A stretch of 40,543 bases of DNA from a virus, in the IMG/VR virus record IMGVR_UViG_3300043436_001446, positions 1 through 40,543 of that record, one strand, 5' to 3'. Under the pieces are notes generated by a model, which did not search any database, was not told where the DNA came from, and worked only from the letters and a program-made list of their open reading frames with translations. Positions 20,503 through 28,664 of the stretch are shown here, one piece after another. Position 1 is the first letter of the stretch. Every line of letters begins with the position of its first letter. The position numbers and the translations under genes are program-made.

Positions 20503-21937
20503 GCAAGAAAAAATCGAACTGCTGCGTTTACTCGAGGAGAAAAAACGCAGAGACGAAATCAATCAACTAAACATCAACTATGCCAGTCTATACGATTGGC
20601 AGAAGCGTTTTATTTCTGCAACGATAGATAACCGCTCTTGCATGCTTATGGCAGCCAACAGGGTGGGGAAAACTCGCACAGGGCTAACCGTTGACGCATA
20701 TCATCTGACTGGCAATTATCCAGACGATTGGACTGGCCACAGATTCGAGCATGCGCCAAGAGTCTGGTTGCTTGGCTTCTCAATGGAGAAAACCCGCGAC
20801 CTATTGCAGCAGCCGCTATTTGGCAGGCTTGAAGGTGCTGGCTTTATGGGTGGACTGATTCATAAAGACTTAATCACTGGTCACTTTTCCGCGCAAGGCA
20901 CATCAGGTGCAATGCGTGAAGTGCGTGTAAAGCATCGCTCAGGCGGTGAGTCTATCTGTCAATTCTGGTCTTACTCGCAAGGCCAGCATGCAATCATGGG
21001 TGACTCAGTAGACTGGTATCACATCGATGAAGAGCCGAGAGATAAGGCAATCTATCCGCAAGTTTTGACCCGCACAGCGACAGGTGATAAAGGTCGTGGC
21101 GGTCGCGGCATTCTGACGTTTACGCCTGAAAACGGGCGCACTGAGTTGGTCGTACAGTTCATGGACAATCCTGGCGTCGGTCAGTACATGCAACGAGCAA
21201 CATGGAATGATGCGCCGCACTTAACCGATGAGACCAAAGAGCAATTACTATCAGGCTATCCAGAGTGGCAACGCGACATGCGAACAAAAGGCTTGCCACT
21301 ACTCGGCACTGGCTTAATCTTCGACATTAAGATACCAACATGCAAAGCCTTTCCGTGTCCAGACCATTGGTATGTTATCAACGGTATGGACTTCGGGTGG
21401 GACCATCCACAAGCGCATTGCCAGTTGCTATGGGATAAAGACGAGGACGTCATTTATGTATCGAAGCTTTACCGCAAGAGCAAGCAGCAGCCATACGAGG
21501 TTTGGCATAACGTGAAGTCATGGGCGCGTAACGTACCAACAGCTTGGCCGTCAGATGGCTTGCAGACAGAGAAAGGCTCAGGCAAGTCTCAGAAGTCTTA
21601 CTACGAGGAAGCTGGATGGTCGATGCTGTCAGTTCATGCTCAGTGGCCTGATGGCGGCGTATCTGTTGAGCAAGGCTTGATGGAAATGTACGACAGATTC
21701 AAGACTGGCAAGCTAGTTATATTTGACCATTTATCTGACTTGCTTGATGAGTTAATGCAGTATCACCGCGACGAAAAAGGTGCAATCGTGAAGGTGGCTG
21801 ATGATGCTATTTCCGCCGTGCGTTATGCTTACATGATGCGGCGGTTTGCTGAAACCAAATACGACATACTGAATCAGCCAGAGTATCACCATGAAGAAAG
21901 AAGCCAGCACAACAAGACGGGTAGCCTAGGTTACTAA
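20495..21937 (+). CDS. Terminase large subunit
   Basis: This 480-residue protein from a GTG start (20495) contains the ATPase P-loop LMAANRVGKTRTG (51-63), Walker B VDWYHIDEE (172-180), and the RNase H-like nuclease acids GMDFGWD (about 297-303) and ADDAISAVRYAY near residue 445. It cuts concatemeric DNA and drives it into the prohead through the portal. Length is normal for TerL. The GTG is preferred because it couples with the previous stop and has GGTGG just upstream; an earlier in-frame ATG would give a long overlap. Confidence 0.93.
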   Translation: MNRQEKIELLRLLEEKKRRDEINQLNINYASLYDWQKRFISATIDNRSCMLMAANRVGKTRTGLTVDAYHLTGNYPDDWTGHRFEHAPRVWLLGFSMEKTRDLLQQPLFGRLEGAGFMGGLIHKDLITGHFSAQGTSGAMREVRVKHRSGGESICQFWSYSQGQHAIMGDSVDWYHIDEEPRDKAIYPQVLTRTATGDKGRGGRGILTFTPENGRTELVVQFMDNPGVGQYMQRATWNDAPHLTDETKEQLLSGYPEWQRDMRTKGLPLLGTGLIFDIKIPTCKAFPCPDHWYVINGMDFGWDHPQAHCQLLWDKDEDVIYVSKLYRKSKQQPYEVWHNVKSWARNVPTAWPSDGLQTEKGSGKSQKSYYEEAGWSMLSVHAQWPDGGVSVEQGLMEMYDRFKTGKLVIFDHLSDLLDELMQYHRDEKGAIVKVADDAISAVRYAYMMRRFAETKYDILNQPEYHHEERSQHNKTGSLGY

Positions 21938-21976
21938 TTGAGTTTATACTAACCAAAACTACTAAGGGCTTGACAA

Positions 21977-24112
21977 ATGAAAGAGCTGCTTTCCTATATT
22001 GACTCACCGAATATCGCGGTGGATTTATCAGAAGAAAAACTAACCGAAATCGCGCAGAAAGTCGTGCAAGAGTACGGCGAAGACCGTGATTCTATGTCCG
22101 AATGGTCGAAGATGGTTGATAAGGGCATGAAGGTTGCCAAGCCTGCAATGGAGAGCAAAAGCTATCCATGGGAAGGCGCAAGCAACTACAAAAGCCCAAT
22201 GATTTACGAGGCTGTCATCAGTTTTGGCGATAGAGCATCAACTGAAATCCTTGGTGGCAAGAAGCTGGTAAAGGGCTGCATTGAAGGTGCTGAGACGCCA
22301 GAGAAGCAACAGCGCATGAATCGCGTGTCTCAGTTCATGAACTGGCAGTTTAACTATGAGATGCCAGAATGGAGAGCAGAGCAGGAGCAAGCTTTGTACG
22401 CATTAGCTGCGGTTGGTTGCTTCTTTAAAAAGACATTCTTCGACCCGACCGAAGGTAAAAACGTATCGCTGCCAATCTTTTATCCTAACTTTGCAGTCAA
22501 CCAAAACGAGCGGTCAATGTCTGCGCTGACTCGCTTCACTGAGTGTAAGGTATATTGCGAGGCTGAAGTTAACGAGCGTATCGCTGCTGGAATCTGGCTC
22601 GACCAAGACTACGCAATGGATGATAACGAGATTGCAGATATTGACGCTGATGATAAAGACCAGTCGAGCGAGGATGAATTCCTAGAGCAACATTGCATGC
22701 TTGACTTGGACGGTGACGGCATCGCCGAGCCTTACATCGTTACGGTGCATACGCAATCAGAGAAAGTGGCGCGTATCGTTGCACGCTTTGACCGCTCATC
22801 AATCTTAGTGAAGTTAGCTGATGGTGTGGTTGCTTCGCTAGATAAGGCAATGGCTCAAGCGGTGCAGCAAGCAAGCCAAGAAATCACTGTAACTATGGAA
22901 GGCCAAGAGCCTATCGAAGCAATCTCAGGCGCACTAGAGCAGCTACAATCAAAAGCGCTTGGCATGCTGAAGATTGTGAAGATTAAGCCAGTCAACATGA
23001 TTACTAAATACGGCTTTATCGTTGCGCCTGATGGCACTTTCCTCAATTGGGGCTATTGCCATTTACTGACGGGATACCTTGAGCTTATCAACACCACGTC
23101 AAACCAAACGATTGACAGTGGCAGCTTGGCGAATATGGGCGGCGGGTTTGTGTCGAAGGAGTTCAGAAACAACAAGTCGCCATTCCGAGTATCGCCAGGT
23201 AAGTTCGTTCAAACCGGAGTCGATGCGCAGACAATGCAAACAGGCATCATGCCGTATCCATTCAAAGAGCCGTCAGCGTCATTGATTACGTTAAACCAAG
23301 AAGCCAAGGCGGAGGCTCGCAACTTAACCGCAATCATCAACATGGAAGGAGCGATTGCACCAAACGCACCAGCAGCAACAACGCTTGGTTTATTGCAGGA
23401 AAAGATGATGCCAACAACTGCGCTAATTAGCCGCATCCTTCGCAGTATGTCTGACGAATTCCGCAAGATGTTTGACCTTAACGCCAAGTACACTGACCCT
23501 GTGACATATCAAGAGGTATTGGATGACCCACAAGCGGATTATCAGCAAGACTTCACTCGCGCAGGCTATGACATTGAGCCAACTGCTGAAGCGGCCAAGT
23601 CAAGCATGATGCAGAAAATGCAGTCCACTCAAGTGTTGATGGAGCTGATGCCTGTTATCCAAGCGTCAGGCGGTCAAGTGAAGGCTTTGGTATCTGAAGC
23701 GCTTGATGCTATCGGCGTGCCTGAAATGCTTGATAAGCTCTATCCTGAAGGTCAATCAGACCCGCAGTTGATTGCCATGGAGCAAGAGCGCATGCAGATG
23801 GAGCAGATGAACGCGCAACTGCAACAGCAAAACAACGAGCTACTGAAGCAGCAGCACGAAATCAAGATGGCAATGCTAGACCTTGAGCGCCAGAAGGTAG
23901 AGCAGAAGTCCGCAGAGCTTGCACTGAAGGCGCAAGACCAAGACGGGCGACTGAGCTTAGAGGCCGCAAGACTTGACGCAGAAGCGCAACGCATTGAAGC
24001 TGATGAGAATTTGAAGGTAGCGCAGACGTATAAAACGTATCAAGAAGCCGAGCAGATTGGAGCGCCAAAAGTTGATGTAACAATAGGAGCAATACCAGAT
24101 GGCATGCAATAA
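21977..24112 (+). CDS. P22-type portal protein
   Basis: This 711-residue protein fits the P22 portal family in size and layout. The first 500 residues contain the wing and stem-like regions, with KSYPWEGASNYKSPMIYEAV near 60 and LKIVKIKPVNMITKYGF in the middle. The C-terminal 130 residues are a long Gln/Glu-rich coiled coil, as in the P22 portal barrel. Twelve copies form the DNA channel at one capsid vertex. It follows TerL after 39 bases and is ended by a terminator at 24148. Confidence 0.9.
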   Translation: MKELLSYIDSPNIAVDLSEEKLTEIAQKVVQEYGEDRDSMSEWSKMVDKGMKVAKPAMESKSYPWEGASNYKSPMIYEAVISFGDRASTEILGGKKLVKGCIEGAETPEKQQRMNRVSQFMNWQFNYEMPEWRAEQEQALYALAAVGCFFKKTFFDPTEGKNVSLPIFYPNFAVNQNERSMSALTRFTECKVYCEAEVNERIAAGIWLDQDYAMDDNEIADIDADDKDQSSEDEFLEQHCMLDLDGDGIAEPYIVTVHTQSEKVARIVARFDRSSILVKLADGVVASLDKAMAQAVQQASQEITVTMEGQEPIEAISGALEQLQSKALGMLKIVKIKPVNMITKYGFIVAPDGTFLNWGYCHLLTGYLELINTTSNQTIDSGSLANMGGGFVSKEFRNNKSPFRVSPGKFVQTGVDAQTMQTGIMPYPFKEPSASLITLNQEAKAEARNLTAIINMEGAIAPNAPAATTLGLLQEKMMPTTALISRILRSMSDEFRKMFDLNAKYTDPVTYQEVLDDPQADYQQDFTRAGYDIEPTAEAAKSSMMQKMQSTQVLMELMPVIQASGGQVKALVSEALDAIGVPEMLDKLYPEGQSDPQLIAMEQERMQMEQMNAQLQQQNNELLKQQHEIKMAMLDLERQKVEQKSAELALKAQDQDGRLSLEAARLDAEAQRIEADENLKVAQTYKTYQEAEQIGAPKVDVTIGAIPDGMQ

Positions 24113-24143
24113 AAAAGGCAGCAAGAAGCCGCCTAAGAAGTAA
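24099..24143 (+). CDS. 14-residue Lys-rich micropeptide
   Basis: ATG at 24099 overlaps the end of the portal gene in another frame and has AGGAG nine bases upstream. The product is MACNKKGSKKPPKK. A similarly placed Lys/Pro peptide with strong ribosome site lies at 28599-28664. Translation is plausible; the function is unknown. Confidence 0.4.
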   Translation: MACNKKGSKKPPKK

Positions 24144-24147
24144 ATCG

Positions 24148-24174
24148 AAGCCCCTTTATTGGGGCTTTTCTTTT
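24148..24174 (+). terminator. Rho-independent terminator after portal
   Basis: AAGCCCC (24148-24154) pairs with GGGGCTT (24161-24167) over TTTATT, followed by TTTTCTTTT. A new promoter follows 15 bases later. Confidence 0.85.
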
Positions 24175-24188
24175 AATACGCCATTTTT

Positions 24189-24217
24189 TTGACACCGCCA
24201 ATAAATTGACGCATAAT
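24189..24217 (+). promoter_or_regulatory. Strong promoter for capsid unit with partial operator
   Basis: TTGACA (24189-24194), 17-base spacer, CATAAT (24212-24217). The spacer begins CCGCCAATAA, a half match to the palindrome at 7745-7758 and 28156-28167. Transcription should start near 24224, which rules out starts upstream of the ATG at 24257. Confidence 0.7.
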
Positions 24218-24256
24218 CATTTGCAGAGACTTTATCCACAACAGAGAGCAACAACC

Positions 24257-24514
24257 ATGCAAGAGACGCATGATATTTTGGGGATTGAGCGCCTGCTCAG
24301 TAAAGCCCAATCAGAAATCGAAAGCTACGAACCCACGCCAGACGAGTTCCAACGATGGAACGACAATCCGATAACCCAGCGACTTAAAAAACAACTAGCA
24401 GTTGACTTGTATGTCCACCTATTCGACTCGCCTGTGCGCAATGTCGAATATGTAGCGATGTTGCAGGGGATTATTGCTTATGGAGTAGAGGGAAAAACCA
24501 ATGAGCAAAATTAA
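24257..24514 (+). CDS. Small hypothetical protein, first of capsid unit
   Basis: This 85-residue acidic, helical protein contains LGIERLLSKAQSEIESYEPT and LKKQLAVDLYVHLFDSPVRN. Its length and place before the chaperonin and scaffold genes suggest an assembly helper, but I recognise no family. The start at 24257 follows from the promoter position. It overlaps the GroES-like gene by 14 nt. Confidence 0.6.
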   Translation: MQETHDILGIERLLSKAQSEIESYEPTPDEFQRWNDNPITQRLKKQLAVDLYVHLFDSPVRNVEYVAMLQGIIAYGVEGKTNEQN

Positions 24515-24830
24515 AGCGACAGGCTATTACGTCTTGATTGAGACCGAAGAAGTCACGCTGAAATCAGATGGCGGCATCATCATGGCAAGCGCTAAAGATG
24601 AGAAGCGACTAGAAGAGGCGCAGTGCATCGGCACGGTGGTAGATATTGGACCACGCGCATTTAAAGGCTTGCAGTGTGGCTGTAACTCCGCCGAAGAATG
24701 GGGCGTCAAGATTGGCGACAAGGTAGAGTTTGCCACGTATGACGGCAAGCGCCCCGTGTCGGCAGGTAAGGACACTAAATACCGACTAATCACAGACCAG
24801 AAAATTATCGCGGTGGTGACAAATGAGTGA
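24501..24830 (+). CDS. GroES-like co-chaperonin
   Basis: This 109-residue protein has the Cpn10 plan: YYVLIETEEV strand, a mobile-loop-like KSDGGIIMASAKDEKR, IGTVVDIGPRAF, VKIGDKVEF and a closing KIIAVV strand. The GGIIM in the loop resembles the hydrophobic tripeptide GroES uses to bind GroEL. It could cap host GroEL to help fold the capsid protein, as T4 gp31 does. It lies directly before the scaffold gene (8-nt overlap), which supports a capsid-folding role. Confidence 0.78.
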   Translation: MSKIKATGYYVLIETEEVTLKSDGGIIMASAKDEKRLEEAQCIGTVVDIGPRAFKGLQCGCNSAEEWGVKIGDKVEFATYDGKRPVSAGKDTKYRLITDQKIIAVVTNE

Positions 24831-25776
24831 AGAAATCCATTTCAATGAAGATGCTTTTAACTCTGTCTTTACCGCAGAGCCAGAAGCACCAAAGCCTGAT
24901 ATTGAGCCTGAAGCAGTTGCTGAAGAGGTAACGCCAGAGCCAGAAGCTAAGCCAGAAGTAAACGAAGAAGAAGCGAAAGCATCTCAACGCGGCTGGACGT
25001 CGAAAGCCGAATGGGTAGCGCAAGGCAAAGACCCTGACGAGTGGGTGAGCGCCAAGCACTTCAACGAGAAAGGCACGCTGATTAGCAAGGCGCGTGAGTT
25101 TGAAGCGCTGCAAAAGACGTTTAAGGCAGACGTCGATAACGTGAAGAAATACGTGCAGGCTCAGGCTCAGTTGCAGATACAGCAGTTGCAAAAGCAAAAC
25201 GCTGACTTGTTAGAAGCCAAGCGTCAAGCTGTTCAGTATGGCGATTGGGACGGCGTGCAGAAAGCCGAGCAAGCTTTAACAAGTAACGCCATCAATCAGA
25301 TGAATCTGCAACAGCAAATTCAAGCTCCGCAAGTTCAGAATCCAAACCTGCCATCAGAGGCAGAAGCTATTGCTGAGGCTCAATTTGAGCGCGAAAATCC
25401 ATGGGTAAGCGCATATAAAGACCCGACAAACCCTGACTATGGCAAATCCATATACGCGCAGGGTGTTTATGCGCAACTTCTGCAAAATCCAAACATTGAT
25501 GTAAATCAGCGTTTGCAGTACTTGCAAGCAGAGATTGCGCAGAAGTTTCCAAGCAAAGCGCCAGTGAACCCAAATCGAGATAAGCCAGCCATGACCGATA
25601 GCAAACCATCAGGTAAGCTGAGCGGAGATATGACATGGGCTGACCTTGGCAAAGCAGAGTTGGCAGAGTTTTCTCAGTTTGGCCACATGTTCGGCGACCC
25701 AAACTTACAAGGCAAGGCTCGTGAAGAGTCAGCAAAGAAAGCTTTCCTTAAAGCAGTCAAGAATTCAAGAGGTTAA
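24823..25776 (+). CDS. Scaffold protein
   Basis: This 317-residue protein is strongly acidic and Pro-rich at the N-terminus (residues 18-53, repeated PEPEAKPE-type motifs). Then come GWTSKAEWVAQGKDPDEWV, a long coiled coil (about 95-170, Gln-rich) and a short C-terminal helix with basic residues (about 300-317). This is the typical plan of podovirus scaffolds, which guide coat assembly and leave the prohead. It lies between chaperonin and capsid genes as expected. Confidence 0.85.
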   Translation: MSEEIHFNEDAFNSVFTAEPEAPKPDIEPEAVAEEVTPEPEAKPEVNEEEAKASQRGWTSKAEWVAQGKDPDEWVSAKHFNEKGTLISKAREFEALQKTFKADVDNVKKYVQAQAQLQIQQLQKQNADLLEAKRQAVQYGDWDGVQKAEQALTSNAINQMNLQQQIQAPQVQNPNLPSEAEAIAEAQFERENPWVSAYKDPTNPDYGKSIYAQGVYAQLLQNPNIDVNQRLQYLQAEIAQKFPSKAPVNPNRDKPAMTDSKPSGKLSGDMTWADLGKAELAEFSQFGHMFGDPNLQGKAREESAKKAFLKAVKNSRG

Positions 25777-25780
25777 CACC

Positions 25781-26212
25781 ATGAGCAGACCACGCAGCGA
25801 AGAAGCGGCATTATCAAAAGACATTGAGCAACGACCAGAGCGCAAAGAGCGAATCTCTATGGCGCAGCAAGTTCGGAGTTATACAGGCTTAGATCCAAAT
25901 TACTTTTACTACGAATTCGACGCGAACAAGCCTGGTAGAATTCAACAGGCACTTGACGCGGGCTATGAATATGTGCAAAACTCTGATGGGGCTAATGTGT
26001 TCAGAGAGAAACACGGCGGCAAACTGATTTTGATGCGTATCACTAAAGATTTGCGTCAACAAGATTTCGAGGCAGGCCAGCGAAAAGTTAACGAGCAAAT
26101 TGGCGAGAAAGTCCAAAACGTTAACGATTCAGGCAAACTGCCTGACTATATACCAAAAGGCGAAGACGGCAGAGACCGAGACCGAATCGCGACCTTGGAT
26201 ATGGGCATCTAA
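25781..26212 (+). CDS. Hypothetical virion-assembly protein
   Basis: This 143-residue charged protein starts at 25781, five bases after the scaffold gene, with GAGG upstream. It contains YTGLDPNYFYYEFDANKPGR and DFEAGQRKVNEQIGEKVQN. Proteins of this size with a WDEF-like Tyr-rich segment occur between scaffold and coat genes of other podoviruses. Its role is not known to me. Confidence 0.65.
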   Translation: MSRPRSEEAALSKDIEQRPERKERISMAQQVRSYTGLDPNYFYYEFDANKPGRIQQALDAGYEYVQNSDGANVFREKHGGKLILMRITKDLRQQDFEAGQRKVNEQIGEKVQNVNDSGKLPDYIPKGEDGRDRDRIATLDMGI

Positions 26213-26295
26213 AGACCGACCAGCACAGCCGAGCTTTCAGCTTAATTGGCGCAGTGCAAAATCAAACTTTAATCACCTAATTCGAGGGTAATACT

Positions 26296-26841
26296 ATGGC
26301 TTTTTCCGTTCGCACGGCAGGCAATAGCACAGCAGAGAACGTTGGCAAGGTTCGCCGCTTCTTTGTAGCTTCTGCTCATGCCACATTCTTAGCACCTGGC
26401 GATCAAGTGCAAATCACAGGCACCGCTGACACTGACGGCGTTGCCGCTGTTGATGCTTTAACTGCATCTGGTCAGCAAGTTGCTGGCGTTATTGCTTCAG
26501 TTGAGTATCAAGTGGTAGGCGAAAACCTGTCAAACACCGGCTTGCCTGCTGGCACCGCTGGTTATGTTTATGTCCATACCGACCCTGCATTGTGGTTTGA
26601 AGCTCCAGTAGCTAACGGCCCATTGTTAGTTGCCGATGTTGGCTTAAACGTCAACGGCACCTATACAGCATCAACCCGCGTTGGTGGCATGTCCGTATCT
26701 ACCCAAGGCGTCAACGCTACGGGCAAAAACACCACCGCCACCCTGCAATACCGCGTACAAGGTTTATTACCTGACGCTAACGGTGTGCTGGGTAACGTGG
26801 CATTAGTGTCAATCAACAACCAAACTGCCACGGGGGTATAA
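26296..26841 (+). CDS. Probable capsid decoration / stabilisation protein
   Basis: This 181-residue protein is rich in Ala, Gly, Thr and Val with beta-sandwich character. It contains FLAPGDQVQITGTADTDGVA and a central AGTAGYVYVHTDPALW segment. Its position three bases before the coat gene matches decoration or head-vertex proteins of many phages. No catalytic motif is visible. The preceding gap of 83 bases has no gene. Confidence 0.65.
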   Translation: MAFSVRTAGNSTAENVGKVRRFFVASAHATFLAPGDQVQITGTADTDGVAAVDALTASGQQVAGVIASVEYQVVGENLSNTGLPAGTAGYVYVHTDPALWFEAPVANGPLLVADVGLNVNGTYTASTRVGGMSVSTQGVNATGKNTTATLQYRVQGLLPDANGVLGNVALVSINNQTATGV

Positions 26842-26844
26842 CAT

Positions 26845-27765
26845 ATGGCTGGTACAATTACTCGTGGTAATATTCCACGCTTATTGCAGGAAGGTCTAAA
26901 CACTACATTCGGTCACGAATATAAGCGTTATCCAGACCAGTTCACAAAGCTTTTCAACACTGAAAGCTCGCGCAAAGCCTTTGAAATCGACCAAATGGTT
27001 GAGGGTATGGGTTTAGCGTCAATCAAACCTGAAGGTTCAGACGTTGCGTTCGATGACTTCCAACAAGGTTACGCACCGAAGTACAACCACTACACGGTTG
27101 CCAAAGGCTTCGTTGTAACTCAGGAAGCGCTGGAAGATGAGCTATACGGCTTGATGAGCAAGAAAGCTCGGATGTTAGGTTATTCAATGAAAATCACCAA
27201 AGAAGTGATTGCAGCGAATATCTACAACCGCGCATTCAACCCAGCTTTCACCATGCCAGACGGCGACGGTGTTCAGTTGTTATCATCAGCTCACCCTGCT
27301 GGTCCATCAGGCGGCACGTTCAGCAACGTGTTATCTGTTGCGGCTGACTTGTCAGAGGCTTCGCTGGAGGATTTGTTAATCCAAATCGGCTTAGCTACTG
27401 ACTCACGCGGTCAACGTATGATGTTAAGCGCTGAAAAGCTGATTGTTCCTGTAGCGTTACAGTTCGATGCTCACCGCATCTTAAAATCAACGCTACAAAA
27501 CGACACTGCCAACAACGCCATCAACGCTGTACGCTCAATGGGCTTAATCTCTGAAGTGGTAGTTAATAACTACCTGACTTCAAACGATGCATGGTTCATT
27601 AAGACTGACGTTCCAGACGGCATGAAGCACTTTGTGCGTCGCGCGATTGCTTTCGGTGAGGACAATGCGTTCTTATCTGGCAATGCTCGATTCAAAGCTT
27701 CTGAGCGTTACAGCTTTGGTTGGAGTGATGCAAGGGGCTTGTACGGCTCTGCTGGTACTGCGTAA
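26845..27765 (+). CDS. Major capsid protein (Mu gpT-like, HK97 fold)
   Basis: This 306-residue protein shows the gpT-like pattern: RGNIPRLLQEGLNTTFGHEY at the start, YTVAKGFVVTQEALEDELYG near residue 92, LLSSAHPAGPSGG near residue 150, and LIVPVALQFDAHRILKSTL near 200. It builds the icosahedral shell on the scaffold. Length fits the family. It ends at a strong terminator, so high expression from the 24189 promoter ends here. Confidence 0.9.
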   Translation: MAGTITRGNIPRLLQEGLNTTFGHEYKRYPDQFTKLFNTESSRKAFEIDQMVEGMGLASIKPEGSDVAFDDFQQGYAPKYNHYTVAKGFVVTQEALEDELYGLMSKKARMLGYSMKITKEVIAANIYNRAFNPAFTMPDGDGVQLLSSAHPAGPSGGTFSNVLSVAADLSEASLEDLLIQIGLATDSRGQRMMLSAEKLIVPVALQFDAHRILKSTLQNDTANNAINAVRSMGLISEVVVNNYLTSNDAWFIKTDVPDGMKHFVRRAIAFGEDNAFLSGNARFKASERYSFGWSDARGLYGSAGTA

Positions 27766-27782
27766 GCGGTTTAGTTACAAAG

Positions 27783-27805
27783 AGGCGGCTTCGGTCGCCT
27801 TTTTT
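27783..27805 (+). terminator. Rho-independent terminator after capsid gene (TTCG loop)
   Basis: AGGCGGC (27783-27789) pairs with GTCGCCT (27794-27800) around a TTCG tetraloop, then six T. The unusually stable tetraloop suggests an efficient stop. Confidence 0.88.
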
Positions 27806-27825
27806 ATTGCCAAATCGGGCGGTAT

Positions 27826-28008
27826 GGGCTAGGATTGTTTTGGGTCGGGAGGGGTTCCTAGCCGCAGACAAGTTACCGCAATCGCGGTATCTCATCTGCC
27901 AAGCGCAGAAAGAGTTACGGCACCGGAGACGATGCCAGCAGATTATCCACGCTTGGCCACAATGGCAGATAACACGAGCTAGAGCAGCAGACTCCATCTG
28001 CTTTTGTG
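27826..28008 (+). ncRNA. Candidate structured non-coding RNA after capsid gene
   Basis: No convincing gene lies here. Successive complementary arms occur in order: GGCTAGGA/TCCTAGCC (27827-27834 with 27856-27863). Next is GCAGA/TCTGC (27864-27868 with 27895-27899) enclosing TACCGC-AATC-GCGGTA (27874-27889) with symmetric five-base internal loops. Then CAAGCG/CGCTTG (27900-27905 with 27950-27955) encloses GGCA/TGCC, followed by GCCA/TGGC (27956-27966). Last is AGCAGA/TCTGCT (27986-28002), followed by TTTTG as a terminator. The arms abut each other, which is how a compact RNA looks. It lies just after the coat terminator, so it may come from read-through or its own unseen promoter. Confidence 0.45.
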
Positions 28009-28110
28009 CCTAACGTGTTTGAAATTGTGCGCAGCTATGGGTTTACGGCTTAGCCGGTTTCCCCATTTCCACCGGCGGTTGCTGCCGGTAGCGACAAAGC
28101 AACGAGAACG
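28009..28110. other. Non-coding stretch with GC-rich short inverted repeats
   Basis: This continues the gene-free gap between 27766 and 28192. It holds GCCGGT/ACCGGC (about 28053-28076) and CCGGC/GCCGG (about 28072-28088), which overlap and cannot form together. No gene is supported. It may be part of the RNA upstream or a DNA-level site. Confidence 0.35.
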
Positions 28111-28139
28111 GCCTGCTTAATTGCAGGCTTTTCTTTTTG
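28111..28139 (+). terminator. Terminator overlapping the next promoter
   Basis: GCCTGC (28111-28116) pairs with GCAGGC (28123-28128) over TTAATT, followed by TTTTCTTTTT. The 3' arm includes the -35 of the next promoter. Confidence 0.8.
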
Positions 28140-28149
28140 TAGCTATACT
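28121..28149 (+). promoter_or_regulatory. Promoter of Gp49-family gene
   Basis: TTGCAG (28121-28126), 17-base spacer, TATACT (28144-28149). The operator-like palindrome at 28156-28167 covers the expected transcription start. Confidence 0.65.
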
Positions 28150-28155
28150 GAGTCC

Positions 28156-28167
28156 GCCAATAACGGC
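28156..28167. promoter_or_regulatory. Operator-like palindrome
   Basis: GCCAATAACGGC differs by one base from the core GCCAATAATGGC of the perfect palindrome at 7745-7758. It is seven bases after the -10. Likely the same regulator acts at both. Confidence 0.5.
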
Positions 28168-28192
28168 ATAGATTGACAGTGAGATTGATAAT

Positions 28193-28504
28193 ATGAATGA
28201 TGAACAGAAGTTAGAGCAAGAAATTAAAGACAAGGGTTTAACGGCTCCACGCATCACGCCTGCGCACATTGATGATACAATTGTATCTGAGCAATACCAC
28301 GTTTTCCATGGCACCACGTTTACCACATGCCTTTTAACACTGCGTAACGGCTACACAGTTTGCGGCGAATCAGCCTGTGCAAGCCCTGAAAACTTTAACG
28401 CTGAAATCGGCCGTAAGATTGCCAGAGAAAACGCCCGTAATAAAATTTGGGCGCTTGAAGGTTATTTGCTTCGCTCTGTTTTATCAGGCGAAGTTAGTCG
28501 ATAG
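28193..28504 (+). CDS. Gp49-family phage protein (N4 Gp49 / Sf6 gp66-like)
   Basis: This 103-residue protein closely matches the pattern of the N4 Gp49/Sf6 protein 66 family: LEQEIKDKGLTAPRITPAHI, LTLRNGYTVCGESACASPEN and FNAEIGRKIARENARNKIWA. The family is widespread in phages of gammaproteobacteria; its role is unknown. It is a single-gene unit with its own promoter, operator-like palindrome and terminator, set in the middle of the structural genes, like a moron. Confidence 0.85.
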   Translation: MNDEQKLEQEIKDKGLTAPRITPAHIDDTIVSEQYHVFHGTTFTTCLLTLRNGYTVCGESACASPENFNAEIGRKIARENARNKIWALEGYLLRSVLSGEVSR

Positions 28505-28530
28505 GCTCAGGTGCGAATCAGCGAGAGATT

Positions 28531-28558
28531 GCCACCTTAGCGGGTGGCTTTTTCTTTT
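28531..28558 (+). terminator. Rho-independent terminator after Gp49-family gene
   Basis: GCCACC (28531-28536) pairs with GGTGGC (28543-28548) over TTAGCG, followed by TTTTTCTTTT. Confidence 0.88.
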
Positions 28559-28598
28559 GTGAGAGGCTAAACTGAAATCCCAACAACAGGAGCAAGCA

Positions 28599-28664
28599 AT
28601 GACAACTACTAAGCAAAAGCCAAAACAGCCAAAGCCAACTGGCACCAAGCCAAGTAAGAAGTAA
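28599..28664 (+). CDS. 21-residue Lys/Pro-rich micropeptide
   Basis: ATG at 28599 has AGGAG nine bases upstream. The product ends in TGTKPSKK and is almost wholly Lys, Pro, Gln and Thr. Its TAA overlaps the next ATG (TAATG), so it may act as a leader for coupled translation of the membrane gene. It resembles the Lys/Pro micropeptide at 24099-24143. Confidence 0.45.
   Translation: MTTTKQKPKQPKPTGTKPSKK

Noticed and set aside
27807-28013. Plus-strand frame of 68 codons in the non-coding gap after the capsid gene
   Set aside because: It starts at a non-ATG codon inside the terminator region without a ribosome site. Composition is erratic (Arg/Gln/Trp/Cys), and hairpin arms explain the sequence better.
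27806-28110. tRNA or tmRNA in the structured gap
   Set aside because: No TTCGANNC-type T-loop, no CCA-adjacent acceptor stem and no cloverleaf spacing could be made from the complementary arms.
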